Shown here in pieces: positions 35,805-47,257 of a DNA stretch of 64,000 nt. The position numbers and the translations under genes were made by a program. Location: assembly GCA_014904985.1 (NCBI GenBank), contig MU128956.1, positions 1-64,000 of the forward strand. Direction: 5' to 3'. Within the stretch, counting starts at the first letter, position 1. Every line of letters begins with the position of its first letter. The notes below the pieces were generated by a model. That model worked only from the letters and a program-made list of their open reading frames with translations. It did no database searches and was not told where the DNA came from. This DNA is from Hydnum rufescens UP504. Its lineage: Eukaryota; Basidiomycota; Agaricomycetes; Cantharellales; Hydnaceae.

Positions 35805-37766
35805 ATGCCTCCACGCATTCCTTCTCACCTCAGTTTATATCTAATCTCTAACTCCTGTTCCCGAACGTCATCCGTAGCTTCTTCGAGCCGGTGCACGTCC
35901 GTCTGTCTTTCGAAAGAAAGCAAACGGCTACTGTCCACGGCGACCGTCCCCAGAGCTCGAAAACGCGGTTTATTTAAGGGGTGTCGGTGTCCTGACGAAC
36001 TTCCAGTTAAAAAGGTTCGTTTAGGCCTATTGGTTGCAATAGCATCGGTTCGATTCACATCAACAATCCACAGCGCAATTTCCACTCCAGCTCCCCTTCC
36101 TCCGCTTCTGCAAAGGACCCATACGAAGTTTTGGGTGTCCCGAGAAGTGCAACTGCCAGTGAGATTAAGAAGAAATATTATGAAGTCGGTGTCGGTGTAC
36201 TCTGTACCGTCTTATCGATGTTGACTAACGCCCGTGTGGTCCCTTCCAGTTGGCTAGAAAACACCATCCTGATACAAACAAGGAGCCTAGCTCCAAGGAT
36301 CGTTTTGTGGAGATTCAGGCTGCATGGGATGTACGTGTTCTACTGGTTGTCGTCATTGCATACAATATCTTCATCGCTGACGTGAATTACATCTTACAGA
36401 CGCTAGGAGACGAAAAGAAACGTGCCGCCTATGATCAATACGGGTCTGCCTCACAGCAGGCTGGGTTCGACCCCAATGCATTCGCTGGGCGTGGTCCGTT
36501 CGGTGCAGGAGGCTTCGGGGGCTTCCAGGACTTTGCCCAAGCCTTTGGTGGCAATCCTCGAGGGCAGGCTGACCTATTCGAAACGATATTTGGCAGCTGC
36601 GTTTGGTGGGGGCGGGCGCCCAAGAACTGGCTCGTCGCCATCTCAGGGGCGAAGATCTGGAGTCCTCTTTGAATCTCAGTTTTGTGGACGCATGTAAGGG
36701 TGCCACTCGGACGGTGAATGTGACTCCCATTGTTGATTGTCATACGTGTGCGGGCACTGGGTTAAAGAAGGGCTCACAACTGTCGACCTGTGGGACGTGC
36801 GGCGGAACAGGGACACGCACCTTTGTCATCGACAGTGGTTTTCAGATGGCTAGTACGTGCAATACTTGCCATGGGACTGGGACCGTTGTCCCTAAAGGTG
36901 CACATTGTGGCTCTTGTGATGGAATGGGTAAAGTAAAGGAACGTAAAACCGTCGAAGTCAAAGTTCCATCCGGTACGCATATTTGGCCTATTTATCAGTT
37001 TGGTGACCCTTGTTAATGTAAAATACTATTTTTTTCGACCAGGTGTCGAGGATGGAATGACGATTCGTGTGACCTGGTGCAGGAGATGCCCCTGTTTCCG
37101 GTCGGGGTACACCTGGCGACCTTCTTGTGCGGGTGAACGTTGCTCCCTCAAAACTCTTCAGGCGGCAAGGGACGAATCTCTACCATGAAACGCGCATACC
37201 GCTGCACACCGCCTTGCTCGGCGGAAAAGTGCGAGTCCCGACTCTGGATGGGGATGTGGACGTCAAGGTGCCCTCCGGGACGCAGCCAGGCGAGGAGGCC
37301 GTGTTAAAAGGGCGTGGTGTCCCGAACGTGTTTGGTGGGTCGAAAGGCGACCTTTATGTCATGTTTGGCGTTCAGCTTCCAAGGTAATATTTTGAAGTTC
37401 TCAAAATTCCATTGTGTTAACTCTCCTCCCTCCTATCCAGAACACTAACCCCACGGCAGCGAGAGATCCTTCAGCAGTTCGCAGATGAAATAGAGGGACG
37501 AGCAGCAAGGCCAAAGGCCGAGACCAAGGGAACATCGTCTACCGCACCACCCAAACCTCCTCCGGTCAATGATTTAAATGAAAGTAAATCTACGATGGCG
37601 GACGATACATCATCTAGCGGTAAGTCTTATTCTGCGCCATTTTTGCCGCGCCACTGGCATGCACAATCCGATGCCTCCTGTTCTGTTTGATTGAACAGGC
37701 GGGGGAGGAGAAGGATTCTTCGGCTGGCTTGGGAAGCTCAAGGATGCTGCCCTGGGGCGTCGCTAA
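35805..37766 (+). CDS. MDJ1: Mitochondrial DnaJ chaperone (Mdj1/type I Hsp40), with frame breaks
   Basis: The N terminus is Arg/Ser-rich without acids and fits a mitochondrial presequence. The J domain reads DPYEVLGVPRSATASEIKKK, then KHHPDTNKEP with HPD. It is followed by a Gly/Phe region and four zinc-finger repeats: CHTCAGTG, CGTCGGTG, CNTCHGTG and CGSCDGMG. The C-terminal substrate domain includes LLVRVNVAPSKLFRRQG and DVKVPSGTQPGEEAVLKG. It ends with GGGGEGFFGWLGKLKDA. It would stimulate mitochondrial Hsp70. The frame changes near 36590 (after FETIFG), near 36640 (before GEDLESSLNLSF) and near 37070 (IRV to PGAGDAP). Each change is a one-base difference and is not explained by an intron. 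Either the copy is damaged or the sequence has errors. Confidence 0.85.
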
Positions 37767-38781
37767 ATCCCATTCCGGCCTTCCCCATAATAACTTCCGT
37801 TTGAAATGTGTCGGGACCAAGCTGATCAGGTGCTCCTGGCCTCCAGCCCCAACAGATGCTGATTTGATTACCCCAAACTCAAGTGCAACATCATCAGATA
37901 CGGATTTGAAGAACGAGACGAAAAAGAAGAGGGCTGCTATGGGTTGATTTGTTTACTGATAGAATCTTTAAAATCCCCGATGACTGCATAATACAGCGAC
38001 TGTGTTTCGCAACACCAGTGAGGATCCAGCTCGTGCGAGGCAGGGCATCTTGTGGCTGAAACCATATTCGGCATATTACCACTTTCCGCTCACCACCACC
38101 GCCTTCCCTACACTATGAGGTACATTATTTCCGAGTCTTCGGTCAGACACGTCCGCTAATTCCTCGCCGCAGTCTTGTCTGGCACAGCACCCCTGTAGCC
38201 ATGTGTCATACAAATATAGTCTTCACAGCCTTACCTTGGGAGTCCTGTCCGAGGATCATAGAGAAGATTGCCTAATCAGTTGTTGCAGTGGGACAAATTA
38301 TAAAGGGCTCAGCAGGAAGCACGAGGGAAGTGCATCAAGGCAATACTTTTACATTGGGACTCACGACACGAAGGAATAGTGGGGGCAGGGCTCTACATGA
38401 CGGGATGGGGTGAAAAAAAAAGGAGATTGAAAGGAGCAGTATGGCGGTTTTGCACTGACCCTTGAGTTTTGGGCAGGAGACATGCCATAAGGAGACCAGG
38501 CATATGACATTCTCAATAGTGACCTCAGCACACCTGTGAAAGGCTGATTGTCGGCAAAGGTGTGAGTTCGGATTGGGGCCTGGACCCATTTGTTTGTACG
38601 TATTATTTAGTGTCGGTGGTCGATTAGAGCGTAGTATGTAGCGTGCAGCCATGAGGAAATGCTAAAGGAATAGGTCTCGAGCTAGCGTGTGTAAATATCT
38701 ATTAATTATGTAAGATAGAGCCGTCACATGGCGCAGAGAAACATGGCACCGAATGTGTCTATGAATACTAAACCAACCGCG
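37767..38781. other. Convergent spacer after MDJ1
   Basis: No supportable gene was found. A leftward open stretch of 105 codons (38652-38335) has no motif. The region probably holds both 3' untranslated regions and spacer sequence. Confidence 0.45.
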
Positions 38782-40292
38782 TCATTCATCAGCGGAGGCG
38801 ACTGTCCCATTGCGTACGATGACACGCATCCCATCGAATGCGGGACGGAGCCACACACCGTTACCAGGTTTAACTATTTTCAGTCCTCGCTTCACCTCCT
38901 CGGGCCGAATACCCCCATCGAGCGCCTGCCAAGGCTTCACCTCCGCAGAAGGAGTAGCGAGCCTCGACGCGATGAAGCTATCACACAGAACGTGGGACCC
39001 AATGACGCCCTGCTCAATAGCTTCACCAATGACGGACCACTCCGCGTGCGTGAGTTCGTCGCTGAAACCGATAAGGTATGTCCTCTCGGGAGCCATGCGG
39101 CGCGCAGCCTCGACAGCCTCGGAGAGGCCAAAGTGGGATGAATGTGGTTCTATTCGAAGACAGTCTATAATGAGAAGGGGGTATCGAGGAGGGGAGATAG
39201 GCTGGAGTGGAGGTGATGGTGATGGAGAGGGTGAGAGTCGGGCCAGAGAGGTACCGGTCAATGGGGCGGGCGTGCTCCTAGGCAAAGGGTTGGAGGGACG
39301 AGGGCGGAGGAGATTAGTCCAGGTGCTCTCTGGGATGTTCGAGACGTCGGAAATATAGACGACAGAGGAATCTACAGAAGGGGCGTCGATGATGAACCCA
39401 TATGATATGTAAGGCGTAATCACGGGCTCAGGACGAGAGTGGGTGGGCGTGTAAGGCGGGGTAGGCAATGTAGCGGAATTGTCTTGTGATTGCGTAAAGT
39501 AGCGACCGTGATGAACTACAGGACCAATAAGCCGGGTGCGGGGAGGGTAGGAACGTACGTACCGGCTATGGGGGTCATAGTAAAAAGATCATCAATGTCA
39601 AAGGGGATCCCATCCTGGAAGAAATGGTAGCGAAACACAGGCACCTGTTGGGTATGGGTTGGGATCCCCAAGCAAAACAGGCAGAAGAATTCACTCACGT
39701 CACCACCTCCTGTGGCATATTCTTTAGCAACGAGATACGGGAATGAACGTTTGACTTCCTGAAATGTATCATTTGATAAATACACGTCTATGTGACTTTG
39801 AATGGCCCCACGTAATGTCCATCCTTATGGGCAATTAATTAACGTTAAGGTTTAAACACAGAGCGCCTTACCGCGCAAATCATCTAGACCGTTTATGGCT
39901 GGAGCATAATGAATCAAAGGCCGAAAACATGGAGTGAAAATACGTACCATCAGCGTGAGCATGAGTAAGCACGACGGCGGCGATGGTACGTAGACCATAT
40001 TTAGGGAACCATTCGAGGGCGCTAGTAAGGAAGGTCTTGCCCGCATCAACAACCACAACGGGGCCGCCGGGACTCAATCTGAAGAGTGCGCCAGTGTTGC
40101 GCCTGATATTTTTTTTGCCGAGAGGATTAAACGTTGACCAGCAAGTATTGCACGGTTTCTCTCGTGTCAAACACGAAATGTTAGGAACAGAGGAGCTTGT
40201 TCCGGTCCCGTGCTGGCCAATTGATGTGTGTGCATTTAGCGAACCGGACCAAGAAATATAACCACGCGGGACTTAACTAGGATGACCTCCAT
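38782..40292 (-). CDS. Metallo-beta-lactamase-fold hydrolase (PhnP/tRNase Z-like)
   Basis: Read leftward, the protein shows GTGTSSSVPNISC, then REKPCNTC and FRLSPGGPVVVVDAGKTFL. Its metal motif, THAHAD, is joined by an intron to AINGLDDLRG; HxHxDAxxGLDDLR is the mark of this fungal MBL hydrolase group. Later exons give FRYHFFQDGIPFDIDDL and VVYISDVSNIPESTW. Then come LLIIDCLRIEPHSSHFGL and TYLIGFSDELTHAEW, where late metal-ligand histidines are expected. It ends at 38782. The substrate is unknown; relatives cleave cyclic phosphate or RNA ends. The first exon (ATG 40292, reading VVIFLG) joins the GTGTSS exon one base out of phase, so the start is tentative. Divergent from OLE1 by 316 bp. Confidence 0.82.
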
Positions 40293-40525
40293 GACGGATC
40301 CAAATAGTCTCACACAGCGGGAAAAGCCGCTCCCCCCAACAAGTCTGAAGCGCCGGGCGTGTGCCTTGTTTTGGAGGTTGTTCAAACTCTACCTGGGCTG
40401 CGTTGCTTTGAGTTCAGGTCGTTTTCGTGGTGGATGAAGATCACGTTACTATCTTTTTTGCTTGCCTCGGCCCCCGGCTTGTTTGGGGCGGATGCAAATT
40501 TGTTTGGGGTACCCATTTCCCTCAC

Positions 40526-40531
40526 TATATA
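40526..40531 (+). promoter_or_regulatory. TATA box of the desaturase gene
   Basis: TATATA (in CTCACTATATAGGCTCC) lies 83 bp before the OLE1 ATG, in a C/T-rich leader typical of strongly expressed fungal genes. Confidence 0.6.
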
Positions 40532-40608
40532 GGCTCCTCTCAATGCGTCTTCATTCTGCCCGCAGTTCCCTTCCCTATTTTTTCTTCTTCCACCCTCCTC
40601 TCTTAGAA

Positions 40609-42401
40609 ATGGCCCGTGGCGTGGATGTAGCTTCGCCGATGCCTAGAAAAGCAACTCCAGTCATCAATGAGATGCCTCTCACCCCACCTCAATCTCCCCC
40701 TCCTGAAAAACGCGTCGACAACTACCTTGAGCCCTCCGATATCCATATTCCCGATAACTACGTCCAACACACGCTAGCTACTGTTCCTGCCCTTCCTCCA
40801 GTCAAGCTAAGGAACATCTTGAAGGAGGTTCAATGGATTAGCTTCACAGCCCTGACCGTCACCCCGATACTTGCCATCTATGGTGCATTCACCACGAAGC
40901 TGCGGTGGGAGACAGCTTTGTTTTCGGTCTTCTGGTACTACGTCACTGGGTGCGTTATATACTAATGCTAGTTTCGTCTACGGTACCACTCACTACACTT
41001 CTTACCTACAGTCTAGGTGTTACTGCGGGGTATCATCGTCTCTGGGCCCACCGTGCGTACAACGCGTCGAAACCTTTGGAATATTTCCTTGCCATAGCCG
41101 GCGCTGGTGCTGTCCAAGGCTCCATTAAGTGGTGGTCTCGTGGACACCGCGCTCACCATCGTTATACCGACACCGATCTTGATCCTTATGGTGCTCATCA
41201 CGGTCTCCTTTGGTCTCACGTTGGGTGGATGGTTATGAAGCCACGTCGTAAGCCTGGTGTCGCTGATGTTAGTGATCTTGCGAACAACCCAGTTATTCGT
41301 TTCCAACATCGCTGGTACTTGGAGCTGCTTATTCTCGTCGCGTTCATTATCCCTACCATCGTCCCCGGTTTACTATGGAGTGACTATCGTGGTGGATACT
41401 TCTACGCCGGGGCTGCCCGTCTATTGTTTGTCCACCACGTACGTTCCAGTATTTTGCCTGCTTTATTCATTTTTGGCTAACGGACTGGACTACATAGTCT
41501 ACGTTCTGTGTGAATTCCCTTGCTCACTGGCTCGGTGAGACGCCATTTGACGACAAGCACACTCCGCGAGACCACGTTATCACTGCGCTCGTGACTATCG
41601 GCGAGGGTTATCATAATTTCCATCACCAGTTTCCAATGGACTATCGTAATGCGATCAAGTGGTACCAGTATGATCCTACAAAGTGGTTTATCGCTGTCTG
41701 CCACAAGCTCGGGCTCGCCAGTCACCTAAAGGTCTTCCCGGAGAACGAGGTCGCGAAGGGGCAGCTCACAATGCAGCTGAAGAAGCTTCGGGCAAAGCAG
41801 GATCGCTTGGTGTGGCCCACAGATTCCAAGGATATGCCAGTCATTACCTGGGATTCATGTGAGGCACTTCACTGTTCGGTTGTTCGATATCCTGTCATCT
41901 GACATTGTAATTTGGTAGTCCAAGAACAATCCAAGGATCGACCTCTAGTCCTTGTTTCCGGGTTCATTCACGATGTCTCGGCTTTCCTTGATGAGCATCC
42001 TGGGGGTCGTCATCTTCTCACTAAGAATATCGGGCGCGATGCCACTACGGCGTTCCATGGCGGCGTCTATGATCATTCGAACGCTGCTCACAACGTGGGT
42101 TTATCTATTTGGGGGGGCTCTTCCTAATACCATGGCTTATGTTTTCTTCCGCTTCCAGTTGTTGGCTATGATGCGCGTCGGTGTTCTTCATGGTGGTCTT
42201 GAACAAGAATCGGAGAAGGCGGTGCCACCATCCCAGAAGCTTCGTGTGTTGAAGGTCTCGGAACTCGCTGCTTTATCACGCCGTCCCTCATCGATTGTCT
42301 CATCGGTTGCCTACTCTCCGGCAGCCGGGACAGCACGACCTGTGACTGCAGGCGGAGGACTCGGGTTTAAGCATGATAATAACGAAGAGGCGAAATCATA
42401 G
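40609..42401 (+). CDS. OLE1: Delta-9 fatty acid desaturase with fused cytochrome b5 domain
   Basis: Five exons (40609-40949, 41012-41438, 41498-41858, 41919-42094, 42159-42401) join in frame to 515 residues, the normal fungal size. The three histidine boxes that bind the di-iron centre are present: HRLWAHRAY, HRAHHRYTD and EGYHNFHHQFP. Membrane segments flank them (for example LTVTPILAIYGAF and LELLILVAFIIPTIVPG). A C-terminal cytochrome b5 domain has haem motif DEHPGG with the second His in FHGGVYDHSNAAH. The enzyme puts the delta-9 double bond into stearoyl- and palmitoyl-CoA at the ER, with the b5 domain supplying electrons. The tail after the b5 domain is Ser/Ala-rich. No frame break was seen. 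Confidence 0.96.
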
Positions 42402-42760
42402 TCTCCCTTTACTGCACGTTTTCTTATATTTTTCACGACCGATTATAGCATTGCCCGTACACGTATATCATCCCCGCACTCTCTTTCTGTTTCACTTGCA
42501 TCGTTGCGCCGGGTTCTAGAGTCCGTGCCATTGCGGTTGGACTCTCGAAAAGTACTTCCGGAACTCCCCTACGATGCCGAACTGTAACTCTGTGGTTATT
42601 AGATTTTCAGCGCCCTTGGCTTGTGATGTACACAGCAATAAAGAACCCATGCGTTGTTCGTACAGCGAGTTCGACCCCGTGAGGAGAGTGCGATGACTGT
42701 TATCGTGGCGCTAAAGTCTCTGCTTGGGATTTTCCCTCAAACTGAAGGGGAGGTGCAGGG
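42402..42760. other. OLE1 3' flank
   Basis: This is the T-rich 3' untranslated sequence after the desaturase stop, with ACAGCAATAAAGAACC near 42630 as a possible polyadenylation signal (AATAAA). No gene was seen. Confidence 0.5.
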
Positions 42761-44100
42761 CTACGGAGCACCCTGTCTACACTGTCGCAGTACATGCTGG
42801 TAGTGCCACCACTTTCTTGTTTTTCTTATCGATCGGCTCTGCGACCGAACTCTCGTCTATTGCTCTCATTTGTCAGTTTGCTTTAACTTCTGCAATCCTA
42901 ATGGTTTCCCCTGGTGTCAACAATCCCATTTGGGGTGCTTTGAGCGATGCTAGCGGGGTTGCGCCTGGCACTGGGCCCCCTAATCAGGGTGCTCCAGGCT
43001 TGTCAAGTGGCCCCATTGATGCCAGTGGTGCAGTCAGTGCAGGAGAGCAATGAAAAGCGGAAGCTTGAAAACTTTTTGCCCAGCTCCTCAATGCAAAGAA
43101 TGAGCACCTTGACTTACAATGTCTCAGTTGGAATTAGAGACCAACATCGCTGAAAACCTAGCTGACTGGGAAGCCACTAATGCCATAAGTGATAGGGATC
43201 ATAGCTGGCCTGATCCAGAGGCTGGTGTGCAAGAGACCAATAGTCCTTGTGAGCAGATTGTGGTCCCATCCCCTTCTCCTTCAGCCAGAGAGGAGTCTTG
43301 CTGGACTGGCCAGTGGCAAGTATGCAGCCCCTGATCTTGTCAGGCATGTTTGCAAAATGCAAAATGCACCCCTCCCCATGTTTTCCATTTGCAAGATGCA
43401 GGAGCATCAGCTCTCTAACATGGCCTGCCTGACAAAGACTGAGACAGACCCTTCAACAAACAAGAAGAAGACCATAATTGTTACTGACAGCTATGCAATT
43501 AAGAATGACCCATCAAATTGAGTTTGTGGAATGCTTGCAAGGGCCTGACATGTGTCTATGAGGTGTTCCCCACTGAAGTCTTTAATGATTTTTGTGATTA
43601 CCAGCATTGCTTGCTCCTCCATGGAATACTTTGACTGTCCTGGTCTCTTCAGTGTGATATTGCATTTTGATTCATTTGGGTGGCTAACATGGCTCCATCC
43701 ACATGGGCACTTTGTGATGAGAAGTAATAGCATTTTCTGTGCTGGAGAGGTTTCACAGGGAGGTTTGGGAGGAACAGGAGATGGAGACTTGGAGACAGAT
43801 GCAGGTTCTTGCCCCAGGTCCTTACCAGTATGGCTATACCCTGGATGACAAGACCAAGCAGCTCTCAACTTCTGTGATTTATGTTGGGTTTGCATGGGAT
43901 ATTTCCCAGAAGCAGTGTCCTCCTGAGAAGGAACATTTGAAACACTTGGCCAAACTTTCTCAAGTCCTTTTTAACATTGGTTTACCATGCTCCCAGTTTG
44001 AACCACTGATCAACTTGCAAGGCTCTCTTTCACATCTCTGTTTTGTATATCATGAAGGTCATTCAGAGATGCCTTCCCTTCACTAATTTATTGCCTCCTT
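42760..44100 (+). pseudogene. Broken coding-like relic, probably transposon derived
   Basis: Rightward open pieces (43119-43334, 43310-43521, 43739-44086) read like fragments of one protein, with words such as MSQLELETNIAENLADWEATN, CLTKTETDPSTNKKKTIIVTD and LERFHREVWEEQEMETWRQM. They switch frame and carry stops (for example before 43520 and 43850). Base composition is richer in T and A than the host genes to the left. No family is recognised. Its place at the edge of a repeat island suggests a decayed mobile element. Confidence 0.35.
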
Positions 44101-45108
44101 CAATGGCAATCCCATCAGAAAAATCAAATGCTGCTTTGAAGACTTTGAAGGCAGAAAGTGCCTGACAGTAAGTCCTGTGAAAAACCTTCTTCCAGCTTTC
44201 TGAGGTCACTGGAAGATTAATATAATCAGTGCAATATAGCAATATTACATAATCAGTTGCATATAGTAATATTGTATAACTATATATAAATGTTATATAA
44301 TCTCTAAAAATTACATAAACCATCAACAGAGAAATGTTGCATAAGCTCCTATATACAGGACCAAGCAGGCAATATGTATGGAGGGCATACAGCCTGAGCT
44401 AAACAATGGATGATAATTCAATATCAGTTACAGCAATCCATTAATTCATTGTACCATCAAGGTGAAGAATGCTCATGGTCATCACTTCCAAAACCAGGGG
44501 GGCAGTCCACTGCATCACATGCACATGTAGGACATGCAGCCATGCTGCTTCCTCAGTTGGCTGTCCATTGTCACATTGTGGATTTTGTGGTTGTGTCATC
44601 TACTTCAAGCTGCTGATGACCCCTTCTGTGATTGGACAGTCATCATGGACAATGTCATTGGGCATAGGAAACTCTTCCACTTCATCCCTATCCATGACAT
44701 CTACTTCTACATCAATATATTTGACCATCCATGACCTTGTTCACCTCTGTTGCTTCACATGAGAACACAAATTTAACTTGTATATGACTCTAGGGCAACT
44801 GCAAAGGGATAAAGGTGTATCTACATGAGAGACAGTGGAGTAGACATCATACAGACAGAGTTCAGGAGCATGTTCTCTGCAGTGGGGTAATATAAGAATA
44901 AGAACAAGATGTGGCATAGAGGGCACCAAAGATACTGAGGTGGAGCATGTTGCCAGATGATGACCCATCAGCACTATTCATGTGGCTGTACAGCCTCCAT
45001 GTAGCCTAAGAGAGTTCTTTTCCCATGCAGTGGGGCACAGACCAGGCCAGTCAAATTTCTGGCAGTCCCTTTCCCTTTGAACACCACCTAATGCACCCTC
45101 AAAACAGT

Positions 45109-45154
45109 ACCTCTTAGGTGGTTTGAGTTTGCATCCAGAAACCACCTAAGAGGT
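45109..45154. repeat. Perfect 16-bp inverted repeat, 14-bp loop
   Basis: ACCTCTTAGGTGGTTT (45109-45124) and its exact reverse complement (45139-45154) flank GAGTTTGCATCCAG. It marks the left side of the GTGTCTA-rich region and may be part of the end of a foldback element. Confidence 0.85.
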
Positions 45155-45360
45155 GTTCTGAGTATAGGTGTGTCTAATACATGCCTGAGGTGTTTTTTCA
45201 GGGGATTTTTTTTCTAAGTTCATCATATAGGTGTGCCTAAAATAGCCTGTGGCAGGTGCCACCTGGGAGGGTTTGTTCACCAGCTGGAGTGAGTTACAGG
45301 TCTAATCTAGGCATGTCTAACAGGATATTTTCTGGAGACTTAGAGGTGTCTATCATCCTT

Positions 45361-45760
45361 ACTGTGTGTCTACTGGTGTCTAAATCAAACATTTGACACA
45401 AGCCCAGTGCAGTACTAATGTGTCTAATGGTGTCTAAATCAAACATTTTGACCCCAAGACCCCTGGTGGAAGGACTAATAGGTGTCTAATGGTGTCTAAT
45501 AGCATCTAGATCAAACATTTTGATCCCAAGGCCCCTGGTGGCAGTATCAATAGGTGTCTAATTGTGTCTAATAGTGTCTAAATCAAACATTTTGAGCCCC
45601 AAGGCCCCCAGTGGCAGTACTAATAGGTGTCTAATGGTGTCTAAGAGTGTCTAAATCAAACAGTTCACTCCCAAGGCCCCTGGTGGCAGTACTAATAGGT
45701 GTCTCATAGTGTCTAGATCAATAATCCTGGGACTATTGCAGATGCATCATCTACTAGCTA
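45361..45760 (+). repeat. Imperfect ~72-bp tandem repeat rich in GTGTCTA
   Basis: Units start near 45418, 45480, 45552, 45625 and 45697. Each has GTGTCTAATGGTGTCTAA, then ATCAAACATTTTGA, then CCCAAGGCCCCTGGTGGCAG and ACTAATAG. Units 2-4 are the most alike. More diverged copies run on to about 46240. Confidence 0.8.
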
Positions 45761-46264
45761 GTGTCTGAATTAAAACAAAGGCATCTGCTCTGGGGGAGAT
45801 CATTGGATGGCATCTAATGGTGTCTAAATCAAACATTTTGGCACCAAGGGACCTGCTCAGGTGGCACTACTAAGACATGTCTGATGGTATCTAAATTTGT
45901 AAATTGTTGGACTCTTGGGGATTCATGCCTACTAATGTGTAAATCAAACTGTTTGACATAAGGGCACCAGCTTGGGTGAGATCAATAGGTGGGGTCTAAG
46001 GATGTCTAAATCCATAAATTGTGCTACTAATGTGGATACATGCCTACTGGTGTGTAAATCAAATATGTTGATACAAAGGCACTTGTTCAGGTTGCAGTAC
46101 TAAGAGATGTCTAATAGTGTCTGGATCAACAATTTTGGGACATTGCAGATGTGTGTCTACTAGTGTCCAGATCAAAACAAAGGCAACTGCTTGGATAGCA
46201 TCATTAGGTGTCTCATGGTGTAATGGTGTCTAAATCAATAGTTGGGGGTTCTCTTGTGGACATC

Positions 46265-46365
46265 TGTCTACCAATCTACACCTAGACATGCCTAGACACA
46301 GCTAGACATGCCTAGACATAGCTAGACATGTCTAGACACATGTCTAGACACAGCTAGACATGTGA
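46265..46365. repeat. Palindromic CTAGACATG/CTAGACACA cluster
   Basis: About eight copies of CTAGACATG or CTAGACACA lie in tandem, several forming TCTAGACATGTCTAGA-type palindromes. A shorter cluster lies at 46905-46933. The word is the reverse complement of the GTGTCTAG-type word that fills 45150-46240. Confidence 0.8.
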
Positions 46366-46369
46366 TAGT

Positions 46370-47249
46370 GTGATAGGCTTGGTTATTCTGCATATGTAAT
46401 CAAGGTTACAAGTATGACTTGTAACAGGATGACATCATTAGGTATCTCATGGAGTCTAATGCTGTCTAAATCAATAGTTGTGGTTGCTCCTGTGCATGTC
46501 TGTCTACTAATCTACATCTAGAAATGACTAGACACACCTAGAGATGTCTAGACATGATGTTAGGGGTTGTTCATAGTATGAGGAAGTTTGCAGCATGAGG
46601 ATTATGTAAGGTCACAAAGAATGAGTATGTGAGAGAAGCAGAGCAGGGAGGACTGATTTCTCAATGAGACTTAATACAAGGGTATGAGAAGGATGATGAG
46701 AAGGTCAACCATTGACATATATTCTTGATCTTCTAAGGGATTGAGAATACAGGAGTAGCTACTTATATACTAAAGGTCAAGGAGGAATCACTAAGGAAGG
46801 TGGATATGATGGTGCAATCTGTGGTGTGATGTGTGGTACAATACATGGCATGTACATGGAGGATAGGTCATGTGATGAGGTTACAAGTATGACTCATAAC
46901 ACATGACTAGACATGTCTAGACATGTCTAGAATAGGGAAGGGTGCATTAGGTAATATCCCATAATAAATTTGGATATCCAGTTACATAATACAGTGTTTC
47001 CTATTTGAACAAAAGCCTAAATGCAGAAATTGGATGAAGTACATCCAAACAATATTTAGCCATCCAGCCCAATGGGGGCCCAGGACCAGGGGGAGGTGCC
47101 TGGGATGGGTGGAGGGACCCCTAAGGACCCTGGCTGAGTGAAGAAACCAGGCCCAGAGCAAGTGATTAGCACCTGGAGAGATGGGGGCAGTAAAATGAAT
47201 ACATTTCCAACACTGCACACATACTCAATAGATGTCATGAAGCAGTGAT
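46370..47249. other. Repeat-island spacer left of the KDZ element
   Basis: Nothing codes here. It includes the small TCTAGACATG cluster at 46905-46933. GTTACAAGTATGACT occurs near 46403 and again near 46880, so this is a duplicated stretch of noncoding sequence. The last 8 bases before 47258 are one copy of the target duplication. Confidence 0.45.
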
Positions 47250-47257
47250 AAAGTTAC
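47250..47257 (+). repeat. Target site duplication, left copy
   Basis: AAAGTTAC directly precedes the left end CACCTTAGGCAGCC of the KDZ element. The same 8 bases follow the right end at 59969-59976. An 8-bp duplication suits this transposase superfamily. Confidence 0.9.

Noticed and set aside
46265..46365. Regulatory binding sites suggested by the CTAGACATG palindromes
   Set aside because: The word is the complement of the repeat unit filling the region to its left; a repeat origin is simpler.
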